Source of the DNA: Cryobacterium aureum
Lineage (GTDB): Bacteria > Actinomycetota > Actinomycetes > Actinomycetales > Microbacteriaceae
Direction: 5' to 3'
Length of the DNA: 64,000 bases
Assembly: GCF_002954245.1 (NCBI RefSeq)
Contig: NZ_PPTG01000005.1
Location: forward strand, 97,789 to 161,788
Shown one piece after another: positions 47,142 through 56,050 of the stretch; position 1 is the first letter of the stretch, and each line of letters begins with the position of its first letter. A program made the position numbers and the translations under genes. The notes below the pieces were generated by a model that saw nothing but the letters and a program-made list of their open reading frames with translations, did not search any database and had not been told where the DNA came from.

Positions 47142-47246
47142 CAACGAGTGCCCGCTTCGCGCAGAGGTGCCGCGAGCAACGAGTGCCCGGTTCTCGGAAG
47201 GAGTGCCACGACGAGCGGATGCCCAGCTCCTGCAGGTGCCGCGAGC
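47142..47246 (+). repeat. Degenerate 35-bp tandem repeat, three units
   Basis: Units start at 47142, 47177 and 47212; the first two begin CAACGAGTGCCCG and end GAGGTGCCGCGAG or GAGTGCCACGA; the third is CGAGCGGATGCCCAG...GGTGCCGCGAGC. Intergenic, between the broken VOC gene and a secreted-protein gene. No coding function is seen. Confidence 0.65.
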
Positions 47247-47272
47247 CGGCCGAGCCCGGTTAGGGTTTTGAT

Positions 47273-48241
47273 ATGAGTTCCTTTGCGCTGCCCCGCCGTT
47301 CCCTGCGCATTCTGGCGACCGGAGTGGCCCTCGTCGGGCTCGCGGCGACACTCATCGCCGTCCCGGCCCCGCCAGCTACAGCAGCCGCTTCCACAGCCGC
47401 TTCCGCAGCCGCCTCAGCCGACGCAGCGACGGCCGCCACCGACCCGGACTCCTCCGACCCCGCCCGGATCGACCCCGAGACCTTTGACCCCGGCCTCATC
47501 ATCAGCGACTACAACTTCTTCAACCCGGACGCCCTCACCGAGAGCGGCATCCAGGATTTTCTCGAACAGCGCTCGTGCCGGCCGAGCGACGGAGTGCCCT
47601 GCCTCTGGGAGTTCCGCGAAACGACGACCAGCCAGCCAGCCAAGGGTGACGGGCACTGCCTGCCCTACACCGGTGCCGAAAACGAAACGGCCGCCCGCAT
47701 CATCGCGAAGATCGCGACGGCCTGCACGATCAGCCCCGAGGTCTTGCTGGTGTTGCTGCAGAAGGAACAGTCCCTGCTGACCCGACCGAGCGCATCCGGT
47801 TATCTGCGCGCCACCGGCTACGGCTGCCCGGATACCGCGGACTGCGACGCCCAATATTTCGGTTTCTTCAACCAGGTCTACAACGCGGCCTGGCAGTTTC
47901 GGCAGTACACCCAGGAGCCCGACCGGGCGTTCCAGATCGGCAGCGTCGACGTGGGATTCAACCCCAACGCCGAGTGCGGGGCGGCCGCCGTCGCTATCAA
48001 AAACCAGGCCACCGCCAACCTGTATAACTACACGCCGTACCAGCCCAACCCGGTCGCCGTAGCGAATGCCGGCGATGAGGGCGACGGATGCTCGACCTAC
48101 GGCAACCTCAATTTCTGGCTGTTCTACAACGACTGGTTCACAGATTCGACCCTCGAACCGTTCTCGGTGCTGTTCGACGACTGCCTCAACTATGTCGGCG
48201 GCCAGGGCTGCCGTGTTCCGACGCTGATCCCCACATCGTGA
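47273..48241 (+). CDS. Secreted actinobacterial protein of unknown function (hemagglutinin-annotated family)
   Basis: 322 residues with a signal peptide (RRSLRILATGVALVGLAATL to ATAAA, about 1-38) and a low-complexity Ala-rich spacer. The conserved domain contains FDPGLIISDYNFFNPDALTE, AARIIAKIATACTISPEVLLVLLQKEQSLLT, GYGCPDTADCDAQYFGFFNQVYNAAWQF and YTPYQPNPVAVAN. This is a widespread Actinobacteria family often labelled hemagglutinin; the EVLLVLLQKEQSL helix recalls lysozyme-like folds. Its stop overlaps the GTG of the next cell-wall gene, so the two are translationally coupled. Confidence 0.85.
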   Translation: MSSFALPRRSLRILATGVALVGLAATLIAVPAPPATAAASTAASAAASADAATAATDPDSSDPARIDPETFDPGLIISDYNFFNPDALTESGIQDFLEQRSCRPSDGVPCLWEFRETTTSQPAKGDGHCLPYTGAENETAARIIAKIATACTISPEVLLVLLQKEQSLLTRPSASGYLRATGYGCPDTADCDAQYFGFFNQVYNAAWQFRQYTQEPDRAFQIGSVDVGFNPNAECGAAAVAIKNQATANLYNYTPYQPNPVAVANAGDEGDGCSTYGNLNFWLFYNDWFTDSTLEPFSVLFDDCLNYVGGQGCRVPTLIPTS

Positions 48242-49461
48242 GTCCGGTCGCGGTTCACCGCGGTTTGCGTGCACGCCTGGGGCGAGTGACCTGCCTCGCC
48301 GTTGTCCTCGCATCGACCGTTCTAGCGGCGCCCGTTACGGCGGCGTCGGCGGCCGACGACTACCCCACCTGGGCCGAGGTCGACGCCGCCCAGTCGAGCG
48401 CGGCCGCCACGGCGGCCGAGGTGCAACGGATCGAGTCCGCACTCGATGGCCTGCAGGCGCGCGCGGCCGAGCTCGGCGACACGGCCGTGACCGAGACCGC
48501 GCTCGCCGCCGTGGCTCAGGCCGAGCTCGTGAAGGCGACCACCCAGCAGACGGTGCTGACTACCCAAGCGGATGCGGCATCCGCTCGAGCCGGGGATAGC
48601 GCACAGCGACTCGGCGTGCTCGGTGCCCAGCTCTACCGTTCCGGCGGCAACAGTCTCGCGGTGGGCGCCGTCTTCGATGGCGGAGAGGCCGACGACCTCT
48701 TGTTTCAGCTCGGCGCAATGTCCCGGCTCACGGAGCAGGCGGGTCTGATCACCGAGCAGGCCGATACCGAGCGCAACGCGGCCGAAGCCCTCACCGCTCA
48801 GGCCGAGCTAAAGATGCGCGAGCGCGACCGCCTGCACAACGAGGCTCTGTTAGCTCTGGCGGCCACCGAGACGGCGCAGCAGGCAGCGGATGCCGAGGTT
48901 GCCCTTAAACAGGCCGCCGGCGAGGTTCTCTATGCCCAGCTGGCCTCTCTCAAGAACACGTCCGCCGCGGTAGAACGGCAGTACCGCACCGGCGTGACGG
49001 CGCAGCACGACTACGAGGAGCAGCAGCAGCAGGCCGCAGAAAACGCCGCAGCCGGAGATGTGTCATTACAACCAAACGTTCCGAGCGTTCCGAGCGCTCC
49101 GAGCGCTCCGAGCGCTCCGACCGGTCCGACCGTTCCCCCGATCAGCGGCACGGTCGACCGCCCCGGCGCCCAGCGCATTGCCGCGGCCCAGGTGGCAGCC
49201 AGGGGCTGGGGCGACGCCGAGCTGACCTGCCTGGTCTCCCTGTGGCAGCGCGAGTCCGGCTGGCGGGTGAACGCCTACAACGCCAGCAGCGGCGCGTATG
49301 GAATTCCGCAATCACTGCCCGGAAGCAAGATGGCTTCAGCCGGCGATGACTGGCAGACCAACCCGGCCACCCAAATCAGCTGGGGCCTCGGCTACATCGC
49401 CTCCCGCTACGGCACCCCCTGTGCGGCCTGGGCGCACTCCGAGACCCACAACTGGTACTAA
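48238..49461 (+). CDS. Secreted coiled-coil protein with C-terminal lysozyme-like domain
   Basis: 407 residues: signal peptide (about 15-45), an Ala/Gln/Glu-rich coiled coil (about 50-265), a Pro/Ser/Val repeat linker (VPSVPSAPSAPSAP, encoded by near-identical 9-bp units around 49078-49125) and a transglycosylase-like C-terminal domain (about 305-407: TCLVSLWQRESGWRVNAYN with catalytic-type Glu, GAYGIPQSLPGSKM, ISWGLGYIASRYGTP). Start GTG 48238 in a GTGA overlap. Likely a peptidoglycan-remodelling enzyme of the aggregation-promoting-factor/resuscitation type. Confidence 0.88.
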   Translation: MSPVAVHRGLRARLGRVTCLAVVLASTVLAAPVTAASAADDYPTWAEVDAAQSSAAATAAEVQRIESALDGLQARAAELGDTAVTETALAAVAQAELVKATTQQTVLTTQADAASARAGDSAQRLGVLGAQLYRSGGNSLAVGAVFDGGEADDLLFQLGAMSRLTEQAGLITEQADTERNAAEALTAQAELKMRERDRLHNEALLALAATETAQQAADAEVALKQAAGEVLYAQLASLKNTSAAVERQYRTGVTAQHDYEEQQQQAAENAAAGDVSLQPNVPSVPSAPSAPSAPTGPTVPPISGTVDRPGAQRIAAAQVAARGWGDAELTCLVSLWQRESGWRVNAYNASSGAYGIPQSLPGSKMASAGDDWQTNPATQISWGLGYIASRYGTPCAAWAHSETHNWY

Positions 49462-49466
49462 AAAGG

Positions 49467-50252
49467 TCACGTCCGAACGCTGTACACCCAGGGCACCTGG
49501 CCGATCTCGAGGCGGTGACGACCGCCGGCCTGCCCTGCGAGGGCGTCATCGGCGTAGGCGACATCGCCGGCCCAAAACAGCGCAGGCCCGCGCTCGCTCG
49601 CACCGAGCCGCGTTTCGTAGTACGCCAGAGCGCGCTGCCCGGCACTCGCCACGATGTCGGCCACGGCCCCGTATCCCTGCAGCCCGTGCAGGGTGACCCA
49701 GGTCGGCGCCACGAGAGTCATTAAAGCGGATGCGTGCCGCTCCAGCGCCGCCTCCGGCCGCAGCCAGGCATAGTCGATGACCTCATCCTCAGCGAGCACG
49801 ATGGTGCCGGGCGGCGCCGTCGTGAGGTAGAACCAGGTGCGCAGCCGCTTCGGGGCGCTCGACGGCGGAACCCACAGCGCCGTCGCGATGAGCGCCTCTG
49901 GCGCGACCTCGAGCCCGGTCTCTTCCCGCACCTCGCGCACAGCAGCCCGGCGGGCGGCGAGCTGTTCGACGGCCTGCGCCGCCCGCTCAAGCCCGTTAGG
50001 CAGGCCCGCCGAGCCGCGGCCGGCCGCCTGCTCACCCGCGCTGGCGGGGCCAGCCGGCGCCGCCTCATCCGCTGCCCGTCTGTCGCCCGGGTCGACGCCG
50101 CCGCCGGGAAACACCCACGCGCCGGCGAAAGACCCACGGTGACGGGGTCGTTCGAGCAGCAGCACTTCGGGGCCGGTGGCACTGTCGCGCAGCAAGACCA
50201 CGGTTGCCGCAACCCCTAATAGTGGTTGCGCTGCCTCGGTATCTCGCGTCAT
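49467..50252 (-). CDS. Nudix hydrolase with split Nudix box (NUDT19-like)
   Basis: 261 residues. The Nudix box begins FPGGGVDPGD (about 51-60) but its second half, AAVREVREETGLEV, appears only after an insertion of about 45 residues rich in Ala/Gly/Glu. An insertion of this kind is known in the NUDT19/RP2p CoA-diphosphatase group. The residues REVREETG needed for metal binding are intact. Start ATG 50252 with AAAGGA upstream; the open frame to 50408 crosses the promoter. Substrate may be CoA or acyl-CoA, by family analogy. Confidence 0.85.
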   Translation of the reverse strand: MTRDTEAAQPLLGVAATVVLLRDSATGPEVLLLERPRHRGSFAGAWVFPGGGVDPGDRRAADEAAPAGPASAGEQAAGRGSAGLPNGLERAAQAVEQLAARRAAVREVREETGLEVAPEALIATALWVPPSSAPKRLRTWFYLTTAPPGTIVLAEDEVIDYAWLRPEAALERHASALMTLVAPTWVTLHGLQGYGAVADIVASAGQRALAYYETRLGASERGPALFWAGDVAYADDALAGQAGGRHRLEIGQVPWVYSVRT

Positions 50253-50406
50253 CGCTGGTCCTTTGGGTGTCGGGTCGTGCAGTCTCCTCCACACTAACGC
50301 CGGGTATCGCTGGCTACCCGGCGAGTAGGCTGAAAGTACGCCGAAGCATATTGCCGGTGCCACGAGGGTATTGTCGCTGTTTCGGTGCAAGGAGTAGTGA
50401 CGCATC

Positions 50407-51462
50407 ATGAAGGCAGCTCGTTTTCACGGCCCGGCAGACATCCGCATCGAGGACATTCCCGCACCCGAACTTCGACCGGGAGCCGTCACCATCGACGTCG
50501 CCTGGTGCGGAATCTGCGGAACAGACCTGCACGAATACCTCGACGGGCCGATCTTCATCCCGGCCGAGGGGCACCCACACCCGCTCTCGCACGAAGAAGA
50601 GCCGGTCACGCTCGGCCACGAATTCTCGGGAACTGTCAGCGCACTTGGCGAAGGAGTGACCGACCTCGCGGTCGGCGACAACGTCGTGGTTGAACCCTAT
50701 TTCGTCTGCAACGAGTGCGCTCCCTGCCTGGCTGGCAACTACCACCTGTGCACCAAGATGGGCTTCATCGGGCTGGCCGGCGGAGGCGGAGGACTCAGCG
50801 AGCAGGTCGTCGTCGAGCAACGCTGGGTACACGCCATCGGCGATATCCCCCTCGACGAAGCCGCGCTGATCGAACCACTCTCGGTGGCACACCACGCCTT
50901 CGTGCGTAGTGGGGCCAAGGCGGGCGATGTTGCCCTCATTGGCGGGGCCGGCCCGATCGGCCTGCTCGTCGCCGCCGTGCTCAAGGCCGAGGGCCTGACC
51001 GTGATCATGTCCGAACTCAGTGAGGCGCGCAAGGAGAAGGCGCGGGTCACCGGCGTGGCCGATCACGTGCTCGATCCGAGCAAGGAAGACGTTGTCGCTC
51101 GGGTTCGGGAGCTCACCGGTGGCAACGGGGCCGATGTCTGTTTCGAGTGCACGAGCGTGAACGTCGTCCTCAATCAGCTGTTCGACGCGGTGCGGCCCGC
51201 CGGCGTCATCGTCAACGTGTCCATCTGGGGCAAGCCGGCCAGCATCGACATGCAGAAGCTCGTGCTGAAGGAGATCGATTTGCGTGGAACGATCGCCTAC
51301 GTGCGCGATCACCCGGCCACCATCAAGCTCGTACAGGACGGCCGGGTCAAGCTGGCGCCGTTCATCACCGGCCGCATCGCACTCGATGACCTGATCACCG
51401 AGGGCTTCGACACCCTGATCAACCACAACGAGACCGCGGTCAAGATCATCGTTCACCCCTAA
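50407..51462 (+). CDS. (R,R)-butanediol dehydrogenase-like zinc alcohol dehydrogenase
   Basis: 351-residue MDR-family dehydrogenase. Catalytic zinc: WCGICGTDLHEYLDGP and LGHEFSGTV; structural zinc: CNECAPCLAGNYHLC; NAD motif VALIGGAGPIGLLVAAVLKA. FIPAEGHPHPLSHEEEPVTLGHE and MGFIGLAGGGGGLSE are typical of bacterial 2,3-butanediol dehydrogenases. AAGGAG lies 11 bp upstream of ATG 50407. Reversible acetoin/2,3-butanediol conversion is the most likely reaction. Confidence 0.9.
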   Translation: MKAARFHGPADIRIEDIPAPELRPGAVTIDVAWCGICGTDLHEYLDGPIFIPAEGHPHPLSHEEEPVTLGHEFSGTVSALGEGVTDLAVGDNVVVEPYFVCNECAPCLAGNYHLCTKMGFIGLAGGGGGLSEQVVVEQRWVHAIGDIPLDEAALIEPLSVAHHAFVRSGAKAGDVALIGGAGPIGLLVAAVLKAEGLTVIMSELSEARKEKARVTGVADHVLDPSKEDVVARVRELTGGNGADVCFECTSVNVVLNQLFDAVRPAGVIVNVSIWGKPASIDMQKLVLKEIDLRGTIAYVRDHPATIKLVQDGRVKLAPFITGRIALDDLITEGFDTLINHNETAVKIIVHP

Positions 51463-51526
51463 CCCGCGTAAACCGGCGGCACCTACAGTCGGGGGCGCCG
51501 CCGTTCGCGGCAGTAGGCTGCCTTCT

Positions 51527-52291
51527 ATGCCCGCCATCCTGCGCACGAGCCCGCTCACCCGCAGCCTGCTCGCGCCAAATGCCGGGCCGATGACGCTCGA
51601 CGGCACCAACAGCTACCTCATCGGGCCGCCCGACGCGAAAACGATCGTCGTCGTCGACCCTGGACCGCTCGACGAGGGCCACCTCGCCGCCCTGGCCGCG
51701 GCCGGCCGGGTCGAACTCGTGCTGATCACACACCGGCACGCCGATCACACGGCGGCGAGCGTTCGATTCGCGAAGCTCACCGGGGCCCCGGTGCGGGCCT
51801 TCGATCCGGCCTTCTGCGTGAATGGTGACCCGCTCAGTGACGGGGAGCTGATTGCGGCCGCCGGCACCAGCATCCGGGTATTAGCCACCCCCGGGCACAC
51901 CAACGACTCGATCTGCCTGCACCTGCCGGGAGACGGCGCCGGCGGCTCCGTACTGACCGGCGACACCATTCTCGGCCGCGGAACGTCGATCATCGACGGA
52001 GCCCTCGCCGACTACCTGGCCTCCCTCGAGGCCCTGCGCGCGCTCGCTCCGGCCATAGTTCTGCCCGCGCATGGCCCGGTGCTGCCCGACCTCGCTGCCA
52101 TCTGCTCGGCCTACCTCGCGCATCGCCACGAGCGTCTCGATCAGGTGCGCGCCGCGCTCGCGACGCTCGGTTCTGCGGCGACCGTGGCTCAGGTCACCGA
52201 TGTGGTCTACTCGCAAACGGATGCCGCGGTGCGGTTCGCCGCCGAAGCATCCGTTCGCGCGCAGCTGGCCTACCTGCGCGACCAGCGCTGA
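51527..52291 (+). CDS. Metallo-beta-lactamase-fold hydrolase
   Basis: 254 residues. MBL signature LITHRHADHTAA (metal-binding HxHxDH), further ligands in TPGHTNDSI and LTGDTILGRGTS, and LPAHGPVLPDL near the end. It resembles the glyoxalase II/LACTB2-like group (NSYLIGPP start). A C-terminal winged-helix-like tail (LDQVRAALATL, VTDVVYSQTDAAVRFAAEASVRAQLAYL) also fits LACTB2-like enzymes. ATG 51527. Substrate unknown. Confidence 0.88.
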   Translation: MPAILRTSPLTRSLLAPNAGPMTLDGTNSYLIGPPDAKTIVVVDPGPLDEGHLAALAAAGRVELVLITHRHADHTAASVRFAKLTGAPVRAFDPAFCVNGDPLSDGELIAAAGTSIRVLATPGHTNDSICLHLPGDGAGGSVLTGDTILGRGTSIIDGALADYLASLEALRALAPAIVLPAHGPVLPDLAAICSAYLAHRHERLDQVRAALATLGSAATVAQVTDVVYSQTDAAVRFAAEASVRAQLAYLRDQR

Positions 52292-52300
52292 CCGAGCTCG

Positions 52301-52456
52301 CTACTTGCCGGGCTTCTTGTTCTCGAGGGACCGGGCTGCTGCCAGGGCGCGGGCCCTGGCACCGGCAGTGTCTGCAGCAGCGCTGAATCGGGCATTTCTG
52401 ATCCCCGAGCTGGCGGTTCGGGCAACCTTGTTGCTCTGTTTGGGATTTTGGGCCAT
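52301..52456 (-). CDS. Small basic hypothetical protein (51 residues)
   Basis: ATG 52456 (GGAAAATGCACC upstream) gives MAQNPKQSNKVARTASSGIR followed by an Ala/Arg-rich helix and ending LENKKPGK. Lys/Arg-rich and probably helical. The composition is protein-like, the frame has a plausible start and stop and does not antisense another gene, so it is retained. A small nucleic-acid- or ribosome-associated protein is possible but no family is recognised. Convergent with the MBL hydrolase, 9 bp apart. Confidence 0.55.
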   Translation of the reverse strand: MAQNPKQSNKVARTASSGIRNARFSAAADTAGARARALAAARSLENKKPGK

Positions 52457-52826
52457 GGTGCATTTTCCAATCACGTAAAACCGGGAGATGACTCCTGGTT
52501 GAACCCTATCGGTGCCTCGCACCTCGGTCATAACTCCTGCAGTCTGCCTCAATGGTATTCAACTCTCCCGCAGCGGATCTGATCATCCGGGTTCAGAAAT
52601 TGCAGGAGTTATGCGCGCAATCCTCAGATTTTCCCTGCAATTTTCCGCTCAAGCACAGGGCAGAGCCGACAAGTTGCAGGCAAAACAGACCAAGCAGTAT
52701 CGTTTAGGTAGCGCTGCAACTTGGCGTCCACCCCCATTCGTTTTCGCAGTGCGCTAGCTTATGGGGAGATCGGGGGCGGCGATCGGTCAGCGGCGCCGCC
52801 CAGACAATGCTCAAAAGGGGAACTTC
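52457..52826. other. Intergenic region with inverted-repeat element and degenerate copies
   Basis: 370 bp with no gene. It contains the CATAACTCCTGCA element (52529-52613), then further CCCTGCAATTTT and GTTGCAGGC words to about 52685. From 52686 to 52826 it presumably holds the promoter of the lipoprotein gene; no clear -35/-10 pair was found. Confidence 0.5.
52529..52613. repeat. Element with CATAACTCCTGCA terminal inverted repeats, copy B
   Basis: 85 bp bounded by CATAACTCCTGCA (52529-52541) and TGCAGGAGTTATG (52601-52613). Internal sequence differs from copy A but flanking words (AATTGCAGGAGTTATGCGC) agree with copy A read in inverse. Confidence 0.7.
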
Positions 52827-53783
52827 ATGCGCTATCGCTCACTGCTCACGGCCGTTGCCGCCGCCGCTCTTCTGTCGCTGACGCTCGCGGGGTGCAGCGG
52901 CGAGAAGGCGGCCGCCAAGCTCGATCCGGCCGAGGGCCCATTACAGAAGTACATGTCGGGAATCTACGAAGGCTTCGACGAGGACTCGGCGATCGCCGGG
53001 CAGAACGACCAGGAGGAACTCGTAGCCACCTGCATGTCCGACGAGGGCTTCGACTACACTCCCGTCGACGCCTCGCAGTACAGCGGCATGATGAGCGATG
53101 ACGGTGAAGAGTACGGCACTGAGAAGTGGGTGGCCGAGAACGGCTACGGAATGAGCCAGTCCCCGGAGCAGATCGCTGAGCAGGAGGCGCAGAGCGCGGA
53201 AATCGTCGACCCGAATCAGGACTACCTGGCGTCACTGTCCGAGAGCGAGCAAGCCGCCTACAACGAAGCACTCTACGGCCCACAGCCCTCGGAAGAAGAG
53301 ATCGCCGACGGTTCCTACGTGGACAGCTACGAAACTATGGGCTGCTACGGCTCAGCGAGTCAGGAAGTCAACGGCGATCAGCCGTCGCAGGAAGAACACG
53401 CGGCGGTCTACGACGCGATGAGCCTCATGTATGAGGATCTGCAGGCCTCCCCCGCGATCGTGAAGCTCGACGCCGAATGGGCCGCCTGCATGGCCGATGC
53501 CGGGTATGCGACCTTCGCGAAGAAGGCTGACGCACAGGAGTCGATCATGGACGCGCAAAACGCGCTCTATGAAGACCAGTCGGGCACCGCCCCCGACGAA
53601 ACGATCCTCGCCGACCTCCGCGAGAAGGAACTTGCGCTGGCCATGGCCGACTACACCTGCGCCGAAGACGTGGACTACACCGAAGCGACGACCAAGGTGC
53701 AATTCGAGCTGGAAGAACAGTTCATCACCGATCACAAGTCCGAGCTCGACGCGCTCATCGCGGACTACGAGCAAGGCAAGTAG
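52827..53783 (+). CDS. Hypothetical acidic lipoprotein
   Basis: 318 residues. Lipoprotein signal MRYRSLLTAVAAAALLSLTL with lipobox LAGC, then a highly acidic, Glu/Asp/Gln-rich helical protein with several cysteines (ATCMSDEGFDY, ETMGCYG, WAACMADAGY, YTCAEDVDY). The repeated pattern Cys-Met-x-Asp-x-Gly-(Phe/Tyr) occurs twice and marks a common actinobacterial lipoprotein family of unknown function. AAAAGGGGAAC precedes ATG 52827. The next gene starts directly after its stop, so it probably belongs to the same export operon. Confidence 0.8.
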   Translation: MRYRSLLTAVAAAALLSLTLAGCSGEKAAAKLDPAEGPLQKYMSGIYEGFDEDSAIAGQNDQEELVATCMSDEGFDYTPVDASQYSGMMSDDGEEYGTEKWVAENGYGMSQSPEQIAEQEAQSAEIVDPNQDYLASLSESEQAAYNEALYGPQPSEEEIADGSYVDSYETMGCYGSASQEVNGDQPSQEEHAAVYDAMSLMYEDLQASPAIVKLDAEWAACMADAGYATFAKKADAQESIMDAQNALYEDQSGTAPDETILADLREKELALAMADYTCAEDVDYTEATTKVQFELEEQFITDHKSELDALIADYEQGK

Positions 53784-55373
53784 GTGTCGCGCCTGTTCGG
53801 GCGACGAGCAGCAACAGAGCCAGATGCCACCGAGGTGATGGACCTCGACGCTGTCGCCCCGCCCACCCGCTCACGCAGCCAGGGCTGGCGTCGCCTGTTC
53901 GCCGGCAACCGCGTGATCTGGGTCATGGCCACGGTCGCCATCGTCGCGCTCGTAGCAGGCCTCGGGCTTGGCCAGCTGATCGTCTCACCCGGGCAGGCTG
54001 CAGCAGATGCCGACGCTCCCGCCGGCGGCCTCATCACCGTCCCCATCGAAAACCGGCAACTGGCCAACGACGTCACCATGCGCGGCGACGCCACCTACGC
54101 CGACTCGGTGGAGGTCTCGATTGAAACCGGCGAACTCGCCGGGGCGCCCATCGTCACCGGGCAGGTGCCCGAGGTCGCCGCAATCTTCGACACGGCCTCG
54201 ATCGCGCTCGAGGTCACCGGTCGCCCGGTGATCGTGCTGCCCGGTGACCTGCCGGTCTACCGCACGCTGCGGGTCGGCGTCTCCGGCCCCGACGTGCTGC
54301 AGTTCAAGCAGGGCTTAAACGCGGCGGGAATCGATGCCGGTGCGCTCGACTCCGACGTGTTCGACGCCCAAACGGCGAGTGCCGTCACAGCGCTCTACGC
54401 CAAGGTCGGCTACCCAGCGCCCACCGGCGGCACCGACGTCACGACGGCTGTGAGCGGTGCCGAAGCCGGAGTCACGAGCGCGCAGGCATCCGTCGACAGC
54501 GCCAATGGCGCCCTCACCACCGTGCAGGGCACCGCGTCAAACGTTGACGTGGTCGAGCAGGGCAACCTGGTGCGGAGCGCAGAGCGAGCCCTTGCCCTGG
54601 CCAGAACCGAGGGAACCCCCAACGAGATAGCGGATGCCGAGGAGTCCGTCACGCTGGCCGTCGCCCGCCAGGCCCAGGCGCTCGCGCCACGCGACGCGAG
54701 CGCTGAAATAGCCGCCGTCACCGCAGCCAAGGCCGAACTGACCCGGGCAAACGAGACCCTGAGCGACGCCCGTGACGGCGCGCTCGCGTATCTGCCGGCC
54801 GGCGAAGTGCTCTACCTGCCTGGCCTCCCCCGCCGGGTCGACGAGATCAGCGTCAAACGCGGATCGAGCATCACCGGACCGGTCATGCGGGTCTCCGGCG
54901 CGACCCTCGTCATCTCCGGCTCGGCGACCGCGAGCGATGCCGCCCTGCTCGAAGTCGGTGCCCCGGCCGTTCTCGCCATGCCCGACGGCGACCAGCCCGC
55001 CACGATCAGCTCGATCCTTCCCACCGAACCGGCCAGCGGCGCAGCATCGAGTAGTGCAGCAACGAGCGGCCGCTTCACCGTATTATTCGCTCCCGACGCC
55101 CTCACCGACGAGCAGATCCAGGCCGTGCAGGGCAGCAACGTGCGCGTGCGCATCCCAGTCAGTTCAACCGAGGGCGACGTACTCGCCGTTCCGCTCGCCG
55201 CGCTGACCGCGGGTCCTGGCGGTGAATCTCGCGTTGAATTCGTTCCCGGCGACGACGGCGCCGAGACCGTGCTGGTCGAGGTCACGACCGGGCTCGCCGC
55301 CGAAGGTTTCGTCGAGATCACTGCCGTCGACGGCTCGCTGGGCGTGGGAGATCTCGTCGTGGTGGGCCGGTGA
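53784..55373 (+). CDS. Periplasmic-adaptor-like (MacA/HlyD) protein with peptidoglycan-binding domain
   Basis: 529 residues: cytoplasmic basic N-terminus, one TM helix (about 46-70), a beta-rich part with an inserted PG_binding_1-like helix domain (RVGVSGPDVLQFKQGLNAAG, VFDAQTASAVTALYAKVGY, about 170-215), a coiled-coil hairpin (about 225-335) and beta-barrel C-terminus (DVLAVPLAALTAG, GDLVVVG). GTG 53784 follows the lipoprotein stop directly. It is followed by a MacB-like ATPase and permease in coupled overlaps, so it forms an exporter accessory subunit. Confidence 0.88.
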   Translation: MSRLFGRRAATEPDATEVMDLDAVAPPTRSRSQGWRRLFAGNRVIWVMATVAIVALVAGLGLGQLIVSPGQAAADADAPAGGLITVPIENRQLANDVTMRGDATYADSVEVSIETGELAGAPIVTGQVPEVAAIFDTASIALEVTGRPVIVLPGDLPVYRTLRVGVSGPDVLQFKQGLNAAGIDAGALDSDVFDAQTASAVTALYAKVGYPAPTGGTDVTTAVSGAEAGVTSAQASVDSANGALTTVQGTASNVDVVEQGNLVRSAERALALARTEGTPNEIADAEESVTLAVARQAQALAPRDASAEIAAVTAAKAELTRANETLSDARDGALAYLPAGEVLYLPGLPRRVDEISVKRGSSITGPVMRVSGATLVISGSATASDAALLEVGAPAVLAMPDGDQPATISSILPTEPASGAASSSAATSGRFTVLFAPDALTDEQIQAVQGSNVRVRIPVSSTEGDVLAVPLAALTAGPGGESRVEFVPGDDGAETVLVEVTTGLAAEGFVEITAVDGSLGVGDLVVVGR

Positions 55374-56050
55374 TCGCGACCCCGGTCGTCGAACTGGTCA
55401 ACGTCACCCGATCTTTCCCCGGCCCGCCCGAGGTGCAGGCGCTTAAATCGATCAACCTGCGAGTGGAACGCGGCGACTACCTGTCGATCGTCGGCCCGAG
55501 CGGCTCGGGCAAGTCCACAATGCTCAACCTGCTCGGCCTGCTCGACCGGCCGAGCGTCGGCGAATACCACCTTGACGGCCGCGACACGAGCCTGCTCGAT
55601 GAGAAGCAGCGCGCCATCGTGCGCGGCGGCACCATCGGCTTCGTCTTTCAGGCCTTCCACCTGCTGCCGCACCGCACCGTGCTCGACAATGTGCTGCTCG
55701 CCACGCTGTACAGCGGCGTGCCCCGCGCCGAACGCGAGGACCGCGCCCGCGCCGCCCTCGACCGCGTGAAACTCAATCACCGGCTCGGCTTTCTGCCCGG
55801 CACCCTTTCCGGCGGCGAACGCCAGCGCGTCGCCGTGGCGCGCGCCGTCGTCGCCTCTCCCGAACTCCTGCTCGCCGACGAACCCACCGGAAACCTCGAC
55901 GAGGCCACCGGCAGCGAGGTCATGGACCTGTTCGAAGAGCTGCACGCCGACGGCCTCACCCTCATCGTCATCACCCATGACCAGGCCGTGAGCGATCGTG
56001 CCCAGCGCCGCGTGCGCATCACCGACGGCCGCCTGAGCGAGCTGTCATGA
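55370..56050 (+). CDS. ABC transporter ATP-binding protein (MacB/LolD type)
   Basis: 226 residues: Walker A GPSGSGKSTMLN, Q-loop FVFQAFHLLPHRTV, signature LSGGERQRVAVARA, Walker B LLLADEPTGNLD, H-loop VITHD. GTG 55370 overlaps the adaptor stop (GTGA). Powers the FtsX-like permease encoded next; such systems act as mechanotransmission exporters of peptides or drugs. Confidence 0.94.
   Translation: MIATPVVELVNVTRSFPGPPEVQALKSINLRVERGDYLSIVGPSGSGKSTMLNLLGLLDRPSVGEYHLDGRDTSLLDEKQRAIVRGGTIGFVFQAFHLLPHRTVLDNVLLATLYSGVPRAEREDRARAALDRVKLNHRLGFLPGTLSGGERQRVAVARAVVASPELLLADEPTGNLDEATGSEVMDLFEELHADGLTLIVITHDQAVSDRAQRRVRITDGRLSELS

Noticed and set aside
49078..49137. Short tandem repeats (CCGAGCGCT units) considered as a CRISPR-like or regulatory array
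   Set aside because: They are in frame and encode the Pro/Ser/Ala linker of a secreted protein; no spacers.
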